NCBI RefSeq assembly: GCF_013410665.1 | Contig: NZ_JACCFM010000001.1 | Span: 310,001-374,000 of the forward strand | Reading direction: 5' to 3' | Length of the DNA: 64,000 bases | DNA from: Leifsonia psychrotolerans | GTDB lineage: Bacteria; Actinomycetota; Actinomycetes; Actinomycetales; Microbacteriaceae | Shown here: positions 9,447-19,114 of the stretch, in pieces | How the letters are laid out: every line of letters starts with the position of its first letter | Numbering within the stretch: position 1 is the first letter of the stretch | Program-made: the position numbers and the translations under genes | The notes under the pieces: generated by a model | Told to the model about the DNA's origin: nothing | The model's database searches: none | What the model saw: the letters and a program-made list of their open reading frames with translations, nothing else

Positions 9447-9863
9447 CTGAACATCATTGCCTAGATGGGTGGGTCCCAATGGTCGTAGGCGATGAGGGAT
9501 CCTTGCGCGGGCAGCACGGGTGAATCGCCCTCCGTAGGATTCCGACCACTGATACCGGGGCTGCAGTCCGCCTGCCGAATGACTTTAACTCCGGAGTTCG
9601 ATACCCCACGGCCAGTGCCTCCACTCTCATGCGGCGACTCACGCCGCTACCCGCAGAATCGAGCACCTCCATACACTCGATCGGTGACCGGGACCGCGGG
9701 CGACGTCGTCCAGGCGGCGATACCTTTGGCGAGTCAGCTGGGGACGATACCCAAGGTGGGGCCGTCAGGCATCGCCGCAGTCGCACTGGGTCCCGAGCGA
9801 CATCGGCTCCGTGCCTGGCCCGATGTCGCCACTAGTCACTAGGATCTGGCTGAAGGAGGCCCG
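9447..9863. other. Gap with no supported gene
   Basis: About 415 bp between the divergent GIY-YIG and DUF1643 genes. Short frames on both strands have no recognisable domain. It probably holds the promoters of both genes, but I see no convincing -35/-10 pair. Confidence 0.45.
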
Positions 9864-10355
9864 ATGCCTGAGTTTGTTTCCGCCACCGCAGACATTCGTG
9901 ACCAGTACCGTTACACGTTGACCCGCGTATGGGAACCGGCGCTGCCGATGATCACGTTCGTGCTGCTCAACCCGAGCACAGCCGACGCGGTTCAATTAGA
10001 CCCGACACTGCGGCGGTGCATCGGTTTCGCAAAGCGTGAGGGGTGCGGCGGCATGGTGATCCTCAACTTGTACGCATTCCGCACCAAGGACCCGAAAGTG
10101 ATGATGGTCGCGACTGATCCGGTGGGACCGGAAAATGATCGCGTGCTCGCCGACGTCACCGGCACCGTGATCGCGGGGTGGGGCACAAACGCCGACCCGG
10201 CTCGCGTGGCCAGGGCGCTTACGCTTCTGCCGAGACTTCACGCGCTGGGCGTCACAAAGGATGGGCACCCTAGGCACCCGCTCTACGTGCCTGCCGATGC
10301 CCCGCTGATCGAGTGGAGGCCGCAGCCGCGTCAAGGAGATGTCTCACCTTTGTGA
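9864..10355 (+). CDS. DUF1643 domain-containing protein
   Basis: A 163-residue protein matching DUF1643: ITFVLLNPSTADAVQLDPTL followed by RRCIGFAKREGCGGMVILNL and YAFRTKDPKVM, then ENDRVLADV and a VIAGWGTNAD strand. The ribosome-binding site GAAGGAGG lies 6 bp before the ATG. The family is common on plasmids and mobile elements and its activity is unknown. The gene is convergent with the DUF4913 end of the conjugation operon, 37 bp apart. Confidence 0.85.
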   Translation: MPEFVSATADIRDQYRYTLTRVWEPALPMITFVLLNPSTADAVQLDPTLRRCIGFAKREGCGGMVILNLYAFRTKDPKVMMVATDPVGPENDRVLADVTGTVIAGWGTNADPARVARALTLLPRLHALGVTKDGHPRHPLYVPADAPLIEWRPQPRQGDVSPL

Positions 10356-10392
10356 CAGAGCCGCGTGATCCGACGCTGACGAAGGCTGCCTC

Positions 10393-10953
10393 TCACGGAG
10401 ACTGCGCATAGAAGCCTGCCTCGGCTTCGCTCCGACTCGTGATGTCCGCGACGACGAACTGGACGAAGTCCTCGTCGCGATCAACGATCGGGACCTCTTC
10501 GGAGGCATCAACCGGCTCCTCACCGGGCCAAGTTGTCTGCCGGGTCGGGCGGTCGCGCTCAACGCGCGTGCCCGACGTTGCGACCCAGTCGTGGAGGCGC
10601 TGGCGAGCGTCGGCGAAGTCGCGGTGCCACCCGAGCGGGGCGGAGCCGTGCTGGTCCGGATCGTAGGCGCAGACCCAGTGCAGGTGGAGCGCGGAAAGCT
10701 CCCAGACGAGCTCCGAATGCCGGTGCCACAGTGGCGGAACGATCGACGCCGGGAGCCCGTATGTCTTCCGCAGCCAGTTCACCCAGCGGTTGAGCTCGAC
10801 CCATTCGATTTCGGATTCGTCAGCCGTGAGCAAGTTCCAGTTGACCGGGTGCGGCGGCTCAGCGGTGAGTGGCCCGTCGAGCGGGTCGATTGCATCATCG
10901 CCGATAGGGTCGCGACTTTCGTCGAGTGGCCAGTCGTCGGGAAGCGTGGTCAT
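10393..10953 (-). CDS. DUF4913-like ICE protein
   Basis: A 186-residue protein with the DUF4913 pattern: WVNWLRKTYGLPASIVPPLW, then the HRHSELVWELSALHLHW helix and a W-H-R-D-F-x-D-A-R segment (about residues 50-130). DUF4913 proteins are small actinobacterial ICE and plasmid proteins of unknown role. It starts 8 bp after the SSB stop, so it is the last gene of the leftward conjugation operon. The N-terminal 35 residues are acidic and probably disordered. Confidence 0.7.
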   Translation of the reverse strand: MTTLPDDWPLDESRDPIGDDAIDPLDGPLTAEPPHPVNWNLLTADESEIEWVELNRWVNWLRKTYGLPASIVPPLWHRHSELVWELSALHLHWVCAYDPDQHGSAPLGWHRDFADARQRLHDWVATSGTRVERDRPTRQTTWPGEEPVDASEEVPIVDRDEDFVQFVVADITSRSEAEAGFYAQSP

Positions 10954-10961
10954 CGTTCAAT

Positions 10962-11420
10962 TCACAATCCGAGTGAGTCGGCGACGAGGTGAGTCGACGG
11001 CGCTCCGATTGTGGCGTCCTGCTGTGCGAGCGCGACCTCGTGGTCGGCCGCCGCGCTTGAGCGGCACGGACGATTGACCTCATAGTTCGTTCGAGCGAGG
11101 TCATGGCCGATCTTCTTCGCGACGAACTCCTCGCGCTCAACCACCTCGCCGCCGTGTTCCACCTCGAACGTGTGCACGTAGCCTTCGGCGACGAAGCTGT
11201 CGCCCTTCGCGAACCTCGTGAGTGTGCGGTCTGCGGTGGCGCGGTAGGTGACCAAGTCGTGGAAGCTGGGCTCCAGTTCGGTGAAGCTTCCGCTGTCTTC
11301 GTGGCGGAAGTGTGGCTGGCCGACGCGTGCGTAGAAGCGTGTCTCGCCACTTTCGGTGACCGACTGTTGCGGTTCCGAGGCGATGAAGCCGGAGAGCGAC
11401 TGCTGGGTGTGAAGTGCCAT
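10962..11420 (-). CDS. ssb: Single-stranded DNA-binding protein of the ICE
   Basis: A 152-residue OB-fold SSB-like protein. The fold is visible as LSGFIASEPQQSVTESGETR, FYARVGQP, then TYRATADRTLTRFAKGDSF and VAEGYVHTFEVEHGGEVV. A longer frame opens at 11462, but the ATG at 11420 has a perfect AAGGAG 10 bp upstream, so that start is preferred. The C-terminal 30 residues are low-complexity and lack a clear acidic tip. SSB homologues are standard in conjugation operons, where they protect transferred single strands. It follows the coupling protein gene in the operon. Confidence 0.8.
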   Translation of the reverse strand: MALHTQQSLSGFIASEPQQSVTESGETRFYARVGQPHFRHEDSGSFTELEPSFHDLVTYRATADRTLTRFAKGDSFVAEGYVHTFEVEHGGEVVEREEFVAKKIGHDLARTNYEVNRPCRSSAAADHEVALAQQDATIGAPSTHLVADSLGL

Positions 11421-11546
11421 TGGACTCAACCTCCTTGACGGGCAGACCATTGAGGTCTGCATCTATTCGTAGGTGCGCCGTGCAGCCCATCGTGAAGCTG
11501 GCTACCGCGGCATCCGATCGACGATCAGGTCAGCGAAGGCTCGGCA

Positions 11547-13348
11547 TCACTCGGTGTCGTCTTGCGGATGCCCGGGGGAGTGCTCCTGAGCCGGCGCACG
11601 CAGCAGTGCCTCAAGTTCCGCACGGTTCGCTATGAGCTCTTTGGCGTCGGCGCGGACGGTCCACATGCGCAGGCGTGCGACGACGGGTGGGGCCGCGCGG
11701 AGCATGATGAGGCCGGTGCCGAATGGGAGGGTGCGGATCGCGTCGGGCGGCATGATCGCGATACGGCGGATCGAGCGTTGCGATGAACGGGAGCCGCGAT
11801 CACCGATCGTTGTCGAGTCGGTGGTTTCATCGCGCTCGCCGATGAGCGTCGAGAGGTCCTGCAGGTCGCGCGAGTTGGATGCGCCGCCGAGAACGATCTT
11901 GACGATCGATGCGTCCCAGATGGCGCCAGCTGCATTGTCGCTCCATTTAGTGCGCGCCTGCGCGAGCGACTGCAGCACCGGCATCGTCGTGATACCCGTG
12001 CCGCCGCCCTCCGCCATGAGCGTTGGCAGCGACCGAGGTTACCGATCTCGTCCAGCGCGAGGAGGAGCGGCGGGTCAAGGCGTGCGCCGGCGCTTCTCGC
12101 GGCCATACGGCGGGCGGTCTCGACCAGATCCTCGACGAAAGCCGAGACGAGCGCGGCAGAATTGTTCGCTCCGGCCCCGGTGGCCAGGAGGTACAAGGTG
12201 CCGTGGCTATGCAGGAATTCTTCGGGGTCGAACCCTTCGCCGTCGCCGGGGGAGACGGCATCCATCACCCGGGGATCCGCCAATGCGCTCAACGCGAGTG
12301 ACACACCCTGCCAGATCGAGTCGCGTGTGCGGGGGTCGGCCTCGAGCATGGCTTGCAACGAGTCGGCCCAGCCGGATGCCGCCGCCGGCGTGCTCAGCAG
12401 GATGGCGACTGCGTCATGAGCTGCAGTCGGGTCGAGCGTCCAGCGAAAAAGTTCAATGGGCGGGCAGCGACCGAGAGCTGCCGCGTGCAGCAGCGCCTGG
12501 AGCGCGGTGCGGGTCTTTGCTTCCCAGAACCCGCCTCCGTCGACGCCGCCTGCCGCTAGCCCGGTACCTGCGGCGAGCCCCGCGGCGCGGATCATCGCGG
12601 TGAGTGGGTCTTCGCAGCCGCGGATTGGCGACCAGCGGAGGCCGACGGGAATGCCAGCGGCCAGTTGCTGCGGGTCGAACACCGCCACAGGCCCCAGTCG
12701 TTGCCGTGCGCGCAGCGTGGTGGTGAGGTTGTCCGGGCGGGTCGATGTGGTGATCACCGGGCCAGGGGCGTCGAGGATGGCGTTGATCACGATGTGTGCG
12801 CCCTTGCCCGAGCGCGGCGGGCCGATGACGAGTATCGAATCCTCGACACTCGCCCAGACAGCGGTACCGCGGGAGTGACCGATCCGGTAGCCGATGTCGC
12901 CGGGGCTCGCATGCGTGAGTGACGGGCGCAGATGCGTTGCTCGCTTCATCAGCGCCTTGTGGGAGGCAGCTCGAGTCACATCCGTGCGTGTTGCGATGCC
13001 GGGGATGCGCAGAGGGTCGGGCTTGGCGCCACGACCCGAGTCACGCAGCATCCGCCAGACAAGGATCGCCGCAGCTGAGACCCCTCCGACCAAAACGCCT
13101 GCCGTCAGCCAATATGCCAACGGGTTCAAGCCCGGTGCCTGCAGCGCCAATGAGGGGTTGCCGGGGTTTGCAAGCACCGATATTCCGGATGCCGCCCCAC
13201 CGACCGGTTGCGCGATGCCCGTCGCCCACGCAGCAACCGCCCCGGCAACGCGCAGTACGAGGGCGAGCATCGCTGCACCGAGGAGGACCCCGATACCGAG
13301 GTTGGTGAGCTCATCGCCGAGCGGACCCTGAGGCTGTGAGGTGTTCAT
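11547..13348 (-). pseudogene. Type IV coupling protein (TraD/VirD4-like), frameshifted
   Basis: This gene encodes the DNA-pumping ATPase that links the relaxosome to the secretion channel. Two N-terminal membrane segments (about residues 15-45 and 78-100) precede the P-loop ATPase domain with Walker A GPPRSGKG (176-183) and Walker B LLLALDEIGN near residue 430. Just after DEIGN the frame is lost: the long frame continues as Arg/Ser-rich nonsense to 11630, while the true continuation SLPTLMAEGGGTGI-TTMPVL is in the frame that ends at 11547. One base appears missing at about 12031-12037. Restored, the protein would be about 600 residues, normal for the family. It is either a real inactivation or a sequencing error. 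Confidence 0.85.
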
Positions 13349-13377
13349 CGCAATCGGCGCCGTGATTTAACGCGTGC

Positions 13378-14373
13378 TCACAGCACCAGGCCGCTTCCGG
13401 CCTGACCGAATCGCCCGGGTGGCGAATACGTGAACGTGCGATCGCCGGAGAAGCCTGCTGTCGAATCCAGCAGATCTGTCACATCCTGCGCATCCGTGAC
13501 GAGGCTCGCGATACCTTCCCGAATCAAACGATGGCATCCCGCGCTCGCAGCGCTCGTCACTGGCCCCGGCACCGCGCCGACTGGTCTGCCGAGGGCGTGT
13601 GCGTGGCCGGCGACGTTCAGCGACCCCGAGCGGTGCCCCGCCTCGACGACGACCGTCGCGCCCGAGAGCGCCGCGAGAAGTCGATTGCGTTGCAGAAAGC
13701 GCCATCTGGTCGGGGCTGAACCGGGTGGCAACTCGGTGATGAGCAGGCCGCCGCTCTGCTCGATGCGTTCGAAGAGCTGCTCGTGACCGGTTGGATAGAG
13801 CCGGTCGAGGCCACCCGCGAGCACGGCAACCGTCGCGCCGGAGCGGGTCGCCGCGGCCGCACGGTGGGCGGATCCGTCGATGCCGTACGCGCCCCCGGAG
13901 AGGATCACGCGGCCTTGAGCCGCGAGTGCTGAGGTGAGTTCTGTTGCAACAAACTCGCCATATGCGGTCGTGGCGCGAGCACCGACGACGGTGAGTCGTC
14001 CGGGGAGCGGAGCTGAGAGCAGACCAGCGTCGCCCTTCAGCCAGAGCGCAATTGGCGCGCTGGCGCCCAGTTGTTGAAGTTCGCCCGGCCAGTCGATGTC
14101 GTCGGGCGTCAGAAACCGGAGGCCGTGGGCGTGCATACTCGCCCGGATTCGGTCGATCTGACCCGGGTCTATGCGAGGGGCGAGGCGTCGTCGCCATAGC
14201 TCTCCCTCCGCGGGGTCAATCCCGTTCGGTAGCCGATCGCCCGACGTGATGAGCTGCAGAGTCTGTTCGGCGTCGAGCTTGGTGAGCAGCTTGCCGGTGA
14301 TGACGTCGCTCGGCTCCGACACCGCCGAAAGCGTCATCCGCGCTTCTCGTTCTTCATCCACATTCCGCGCCAT
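13378..14373 (-). CDS. dprA: DprA/Smf-like DNA-processing protein
   Basis: A 331-residue DprA homologue. The Rossmann core is clear: LTVVGARATTAYGEFVATEL, the VILSGGAYGIDGSAHRAA motif, LAGGLDRLYPTGHEQLFERI, the ELPPGSAPTRWRFLQRNRLL segment with the RNR signature, and a C-terminal AGCHRLIREGIASLV helix. In competence DprA loads RecA on incoming single strands. Here it lies inside a conjugation operon between the VirB4 and coupling-protein genes, so it probably handles the transferred strand. Ribosome-binding site AAGGAGG precedes ATG 14373. The N-terminal 70 residues are a helical SAM-like region. Confidence 0.9.
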   Translation of the reverse strand: MARNVDEEREARMTLSAVSEPSDVITGKLLTKLDAEQTLQLITSGDRLPNGIDPAEGELWRRRLAPRIDPGQIDRIRASMHAHGLRFLTPDDIDWPGELQQLGASAPIALWLKGDAGLLSAPLPGRLTVVGARATTAYGEFVATELTSALAAQGRVILSGGAYGIDGSAHRAAAATRSGATVAVLAGGLDRLYPTGHEQLFERIEQSGGLLITELPPGSAPTRWRFLQRNRLLAALSGATVVVEAGHRSGSLNVAGHAHALGRPVGAVPGPVTSAASAGCHRLIREGIASLVTDAQDVTDLLDSTAGFSGDRTFTYSPPGRFGQAGSGLVL

Positions 14374-14424
14374 GGCAGTTCCTCCTTGATCTGGATGAAA
14401 GGTGCGCGCTGGCGAACACGCCGG

Positions 14425-15909
14425 CTAGATGCCAGCCGTCATCCGAGCCGTCGTGTCGAATACCGTGAGCTCGTCGGGATGCAGCTGGTGCTGCACGACG
14501 AAACTCCGATCCTTCACACGCCACAGCCCCTGACCAATGCCCAGCGCAGGAAGCAACTTCTGCTCGGTTCCGCTGAGCCCGAGCGCGGTTGCCGTGGACC
14601 CGAGCTGGTCAGATTCTTGGCGGTAAACGATGCGCGTTTCCGCGTTCGCGAGCAGCGACGAGGCGAGCGCGCGCATTGCGGAACCAGAGTCGCCGACATT
14701 GTCGAGGTCGCTGAGTTTGTGGAAGATGAGCATGTTCGCGATGCCGAAGTGTCGGGCCAGGCGCCACTGGGCGTCCATGCGGCGCAGTAGCGCCGGATAG
14801 GCCATGAGGCGCCAGGCCTCGTCGTAGATCACCCAGCGTTGGCCGCCGGCTGGGTCGGCAAGGGCGGCCTCCATCCAGGCCGAGGAGCACGTCATCAGCA
14901 CGGAGATGAGCGTTGAATTCTCAGCCACCCGTGACAGGTCGAGGGAGATCATAGGAAGTGTGGGGTCGAAGCGGACGGTGGATGGCCCATCGAAGAGCCC
15001 CGCAAGGTCGCCGGCGACGAGCCGTCGCAGCGCATGACCGACGAGGCGGCCGTCTTCTGCGAGTCGGCCCTCATCATCTGTCGGGTTCGGGGCGAGGATG
15101 CGATCGACCACCATCGGCAAGATCGGTACCTCTGCGTTTCGAACAGCATCAGCCAGCGCCAGGTCGATCGCGGTGTGCTCGAGCGGGCTGAGCGGCCGAT
15201 CAAGCACCGTCTCAGCGAGCGCACCAATCAACTCACGACGACGTGCGGCAAGTTGCGCCGACCATTCGGCGTCTGAGACGGATGCCGCCCGGTACCCCTC
15301 GTCCAGCGGGTTCAGTCGGTTGCGCAGGCCGTGGCCGAGGATGATCGCCTTGCCACCGACGGCTTCGGCAACCGCGGTGTGCTCGCCTTTCGGGTCGCCG
15401 GGCACGTAGACGCGGCGGCCGAAGGGGAGCGAGCGTGTGTAGAGGGACTTCGCCAACGAGGATTTGCCCGACCCGACGATGCCGGCGAGCACGATGTTGG
15501 GCGCGGTGATCATCCCCTGTTGGTAGAGAACCCACGGGTCGTAGACGAAGGCACCACCCGAGTAGAGGTCTTGCCCGACGAAGACGCCGGCGGTGCCAAG
15601 CCCCGCCTCGGCGAGAAATGGGTAGTGCCCGGAGAGAGTCGCCGACGTGTCTTGGTGTTTGGGCAGTCGCAGCCGCCCCGGCATCCGCAATTGCGCTGGG
15701 CCTGCGTCACCGGAAGCGGGAAGGTAGGCCGCGGAGTGGGCTTCGGATCGTTCTGTTTGCCATTGGTCGCGCGCCTCGAGCTGGTGGGCCCTTCGCGCGT
15801 CGGCCTCAATTTGCGCGGCCGAGTGCTTACGTGCGCGCCGGTCGCGCGGGAGTTCGCCGCGCGGTTCGATGAGGGAAGCCGTGTGTAACCGCTCGTCTGA
15901 GGCACTCAC
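14425..15909 (-). CDS. VirB4-type conjugation ATPase
   Basis: A 494-residue secretion ATPase. Walker A is GIVGSGKSS at residues 143-151, a DPKGEH motif follows at about 172, and Walker B is WVIYDEAWRLM near residue 347. LIFHKLSDLDNVGDSG and NAETRIVYRQESDQ match the sensor region of VirB4/TraC proteins. It powers assembly and operation of the mating channel on the cytoplasmic membrane face. It is shorter than Gram-negative VirB4 because the N-terminal domain is supplied by a separate protein (the SCO6880-family gene upstream), the usual actinobacterial arrangement. Its start overlaps the preceding gene by 4 bp. Confidence 0.92.
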   Translation of the reverse strand: MSASDERLHTASLIEPRGELPRDRRARKHSAAQIEADARRAHQLEARDQWQTERSEAHSAAYLPASGDAGPAQLRMPGRLRLPKHQDTSATLSGHYPFLAEAGLGTAGVFVGQDLYSGGAFVYDPWVLYQQGMITAPNIVLAGIVGSGKSSLAKSLYTRSLPFGRRVYVPGDPKGEHTAVAEAVGGKAIILGHGLRNRLNPLDEGYRAASVSDAEWSAQLAARRRELIGALAETVLDRPLSPLEHTAIDLALADAVRNAEVPILPMVVDRILAPNPTDDEGRLAEDGRLVGHALRRLVAGDLAGLFDGPSTVRFDPTLPMISLDLSRVAENSTLISVLMTCSSAWMEAALADPAGGQRWVIYDEAWRLMAYPALLRRMDAQWRLARHFGIANMLIFHKLSDLDNVGDSGSAMRALASSLLANAETRIVYRQESDQLGSTATALGLSGTEQKLLPALGIGQGLWRVKDRSFVVQHQLHPDELTVFDTTARMTAGI

Positions 15910-16346
15910 AGTGAGACCATGTGCCCTGCGCTGGGTGTTGACCGGTTGCGTGCGGCGGCCCAGGTGCCAGTATCCGCGTGGCGAGCTCGAGCGGGATGTA
16001 TGGCTTGCGTGCCTACTTCGGAGGCGAACGCTGTGTCGTCAGAGGGCGAGTACCGGCGGAGCAGCGAAACATACCCAAAGGACGAGCTGTACGTGAGCGC
16101 GTAGGGGGAGCCGCCGACCTCGACAGTACGGTCGGTGATCGCCGCGGGAATTCGGTCATACACGTACCCATTCGTGAGTGCCGCGTCCGTGGTTTCGTCG
16201 CCGAAATCCCATTGCTGCAGGTGTTCGATGGCGGATGCCGGCCCACTGTCGGAGATCAGGTCGAGCATCTCGTTGGCTTCCTCGCCTCGCAAGAACACGA
16301 CGCTGATCCACCGGGATGCTGGTGCGTTTGCGTGGTCGTCAAACAT
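15906..16346 (-). CDS. Small conserved ICE protein next to virB4
   Basis: A 146-residue protein of unknown function. A longer frame opens at 16664, but its first 106 residues are non-coding in character and cover the repeated SCO6880 tail; the ATG at 16346 has GGAG 5 bp upstream and begins MFDDHANAPASRWISVVFLR. The segment EANEMLDLISDSGPASAIEH suggests a small mixed alpha/beta fold. It overlaps the VirB4 start by 4 bp, so the two are probably translated together. Position between SCO6880 and VirB4 genes is typical of a transfer-operon protein. Confidence 0.65.
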   Translation of the reverse strand: MFDDHANAPASRWISVVFLRGEEANEMLDLISDSGPASAIEHLQQWDFGDETTDAALTNGYVYDRIPAAITDRTVEVGGSPYALTYSSSFGYVSLLRRYSPSDDTAFASEVGTQAIHPARARHADTGTWAAARNRSTPSAGHMVSL

Positions 16347-16387
16347 GTCGACTCCAATCAGTGTGTTATGCAAGACAGGTGCGCATC

Positions 16388-16439
16388 GCTCACACGCTCC
16401 GACACAGGGGCAGCGCTGCGGCGGTAAACGCCTGCGCTT
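16388..16439. repeat. Direct repeat copy A, duplicated 3' end of SCO6880 gene
   Basis: About 52 bp nearly identical (two mismatches) to 19439-19490. It encodes, on the minus strand, the same final residues AQAFTAAALPLCRSV and stop as the gene at 19441-20904. It marks the left edge of an inserted cargo block. Confidence 0.85.
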
Positions 16440-16655
16440 CTTTACTCGAGAACCGAAGCGTTGCGCACAAGGCATGGAAATCGGGCTGCCCGATTGAGGC
16501 GCCCGGGGGTCGAATCTGTCGGGCTTAGACCTTGGCTGGCGGACATCCCCGGCAGAAACGACAGGCTGCGTTGACCGGGGGCCAGGAAGCGACTGCGATC
16601 TGACGAAATCTAGTGGCCACAATGCTGTGTCGGTGGTTCCAACTAGCCTGAACGC

Positions 16656-18083
16656 GTGAGCCACAGTTTGCGAGAGCTATCTGCGTTCCTCGGTGAAGAA
16701 GTCGCGGCGTTCATCTACGCGCGTCGAATCGACGATGGTTCCGTCTACTTCCTTCCCGAGGATGAAGGTGCTATTCGCCGCCCGTTCGCGCGCGCCAAGC
16801 TTGAGTGTCTGTTCCCCGATTGCCCGCGGCCACGACTGACAAGCGCGCACCGGGTGAAGAAGCGAGATGGCTTCGTTCACCGTTCCGGCTCCAACGCGGC
16901 GCATCCGGCGGAAGATTCTTTCCATTATCAAGCGCAGGTGCGTCTTCTGCAGTGGCTCGAAGCAAAGTTCCGTGCACCGGGCTACTCGACTGCGATGGAA
17001 CTGCAGACTGACTCGGCTCGTACGCGGATCGCGGACGTGATGATTGAGCGCGCGAGCGACAAGCAACGGGTGGCGTTCGAGGTGCAATACGCGAGTTTGA
17101 CGCCAAGCGATTGGGCAGAGCGCCATCACAGCTACATGAGCATGAAGATCGCCGATGTTTGGATATTTGGCCATCGGCGGGCGATGAAGCCACGGGTGAA
17201 TTCAGAGGGAGGTGTGAAGCTCAACCCGACCCATGAGGCGGTGGCTGAAACAGGTGCGCCAGTGCTATGGATCAACCCGATTGAAGGAACGCTCGCGATA
17301 GCGGTAGTCCGCGAAGTGTTTGCCGGCGTTTCATATGAAATGCTCGCCAAGGAAGGTGAGGCAGAGCTGGTTTTCGAGCCGTTGTCCCTGTTTTCGCTGG
17401 CGCTGGGGGACGACGGTTGGGTAGTTGTTACGTCTCCGAAGCTGCGGCGACTTCGACAGTCGGCTGCGGCGCTAGTTACTGCACGTTCGGAAGCTGCGGC
17501 TGCAGCGGCAGCTGCGTTAGAGGTGTCAGCGGGTCAAATTCGTGAGCTCGCACGACAGGCGGAAGAGCGTGAAGCAGCGGCCGAAAAGCGAAGAAGGTCG
17601 AAGACCATCTGGCTATCGACCGACGACGGACGAGAACTCGTCTCCGCTTTTGAAGGTGTTTTGCCGCCGTGGATTGGCATCGAGATCGGTGACCTACCTT
17701 GTGCGTTTCGAAGCTCAGCTGAGTGGCAAGGCACTTTGTATCTGAAACATCTCCACGGTCTTGATCCCGGCGAAGTTGTTCGCGTCGTCGACTGCGTCAG
17801 GTCGCTCGGATTGGGTGGCGCGGCGATCCCAATTGTGCGCGCATGGTTTGAAAACCTCGTTCGGTGGGGCGTTGTTGGCTACGCTCATCGCGGGCTAGAT
17901 ATCAGCTACCGGATAGCTCCGCGTGCTAGCAAGAAAGAGCAGTCCGAGCTGCCTCACGTGTTTGAAGTATTGACGCACGTCTGTTCCATTTGTGGGTATC
18001 AGCTTGCGGAGATCTACTATCCGGCCGGGCGGCATGAATACTGCCAGGTGGTCAAGCAGCGACTGCGTGAGCGGGCTCACTGA
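16656..18083 (+). CDS. CoiA-like competence nuclease family protein
   Basis: A 475-residue protein. Residues 45-175 resemble CoiA: a zinc-finger-like ECLFPDCPRPRLTSAHRVKK, a DSFHYQAQVRLLQWLEAKF helix, then TRIADVMIE and VAFEVQYASLTPSDWAERHH. The D-x10-15-ExQ pattern is the PD-(D/E)XK nuclease core of CoiA, a family tied to DNA uptake. Residues 265-315 form an Ala/Glu-rich coiled coil, and the C-terminus ends with a CSICGYQLAEIYYPAGRHEY element that may bind zinc. It runs opposite to the conjugation operon and lies within the inserted cargo block. Activity is inferred from family only. Confidence 0.75.
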   Translation: MSHSLRELSAFLGEEVAAFIYARRIDDGSVYFLPEDEGAIRRPFARAKLECLFPDCPRPRLTSAHRVKKRDGFVHRSGSNAAHPAEDSFHYQAQVRLLQWLEAKFRAPGYSTAMELQTDSARTRIADVMIERASDKQRVAFEVQYASLTPSDWAERHHSYMSMKIADVWIFGHRRAMKPRVNSEGGVKLNPTHEAVAETGAPVLWINPIEGTLAIAVVREVFAGVSYEMLAKEGEAELVFEPLSLFSLALGDDGWVVVTSPKLRRLRQSAAALVTARSEAAAAAAAALEVSAGQIRELARQAEEREAAAEKRRRSKTIWLSTDDGRELVSAFEGVLPPWIGIEIGDLPCAFRSSAEWQGTLYLKHLHGLDPGEVVRVVDCVRSLGLGGAAIPIVRAWFENLVRWGVVGYAHRGLDISYRIAPRASKKEQSELPHVFEVLTHVCSICGYQLAEIYYPAGRHEYCQVVKQRLRERAH

Positions 18084-18172
18084 AATCAGGATCTTCTAGC
18101 CTCATGTCTCAATGGTTGCTCCGAGCATCACGATCCGCCAGATGTGTTGCCTTCAGGATTGCGCTAAGTTGC

Positions 18173-18973
18173 TCACACGTACGACTTGCAGCGATCTCTG
18201 GCTGCTATTTCGCGCCACCAAATGTCATTGCGGCCACAGGTACGGGGGCCCTCACCAAGATTGACGCGCAAGCAGGGATTGGACGCACTCAAGCACCTCA
18301 CGGCATGCGAGACGATGGCCTCGACGCCATGGCGCGACAGCGGGGGCGGGGCATCAATCGCGAGCTTCACACCGGTCGCACCGAGGAGCGTGCCGGTGAC
18401 CCACTTCTGCCACCGCATCCAGGTCGGCTTCCGCTGCAGGAATGTTGCGACCGAGCCTGCAGCGATAATAGTCGCACCGTTGACCGCGACGCCGACAAGG
18501 ATCTGGATCGCGCCGAGCTGAAAGCCCTGCGTGACGATGCTGCCGGCGGCGGGGTCGATGTACTGGGGGATGAGCGCGAGATAGAGGATCGCGACCTTGG
18601 GGTTGAGGAGATTCGTCAGGAGCCCCATGCGGAAGAGTTTGCCGAACGAGTCGCGGGGGAGCTCGCTGGTCTCGAACAGCGACTTTCCTCCCGGGCGAAG
18701 CGTCTGGTAGGCGAGCCAGAGGAGGTAGACCGCACCAGCGATCTTCAGTGCGATGAACAACCACGGGACAACGAGGAACACCGCTGCTAGCCCGAGGTTT
18801 ACCATCACCATATACACGACGAAGCCGACTGCCGTGCCGGAGAGCGACATCATCCCGGCACGCTATCCCTGGCTAATGCTGCGAGAGACCGGGCACATCA
18901 TGTTCGGCCCGGGCGTGAGGGCGAGCCCAAGCTCGATGAGAGCAATGCCGGCTGCGACGGACAACGAGATCAT
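18173..18973 (-). pseudogene. LysE-family amino-acid exporter, nonsense-mutated
   Basis: A LysE/RhtB-type exporter. From an ATG at 18973 the frame reads MISLSVAAGIALIELGLALT and PGPNMMCPVSRSISQG, the diagnostic N-terminus, and then meets TAG at 18863-18865 where relatives have Tyr (SQGYRAG). After the stop it continues RAGMMSLSGTAVGF and the TNLLNPKVAILYLALIPQY segment (NPK motif), with about five membrane helices. The end is also abnormal: the family should stop near GVKLAID, but the frame runs on for about 40 further residues. Both points indicate a decayed gene. An internal ATG at 18853 could give a truncated, probably useless product. Confidence 0.85.
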
Positions 18974-19114
18974 TCACGCTTCTTTCATCGGGTGGGTTGG
19001 AACGAGCATCCCGTCGATGCCGAGCTACACACAGTCTCCCACTCCGGATGACTCAGCCACCCTCGAACCGACGATGGTGCCCCATGTCAATGCGGAGATC
19101 TCGTGCCACCGTGT

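Noticed and set aside
16347..16664. N-terminal extension of the small gene next to virB4
   Set aside because: It translates the duplicated SCO6880 tail out of frame and the region before it; ATG 16346 has a ribosome-binding site.
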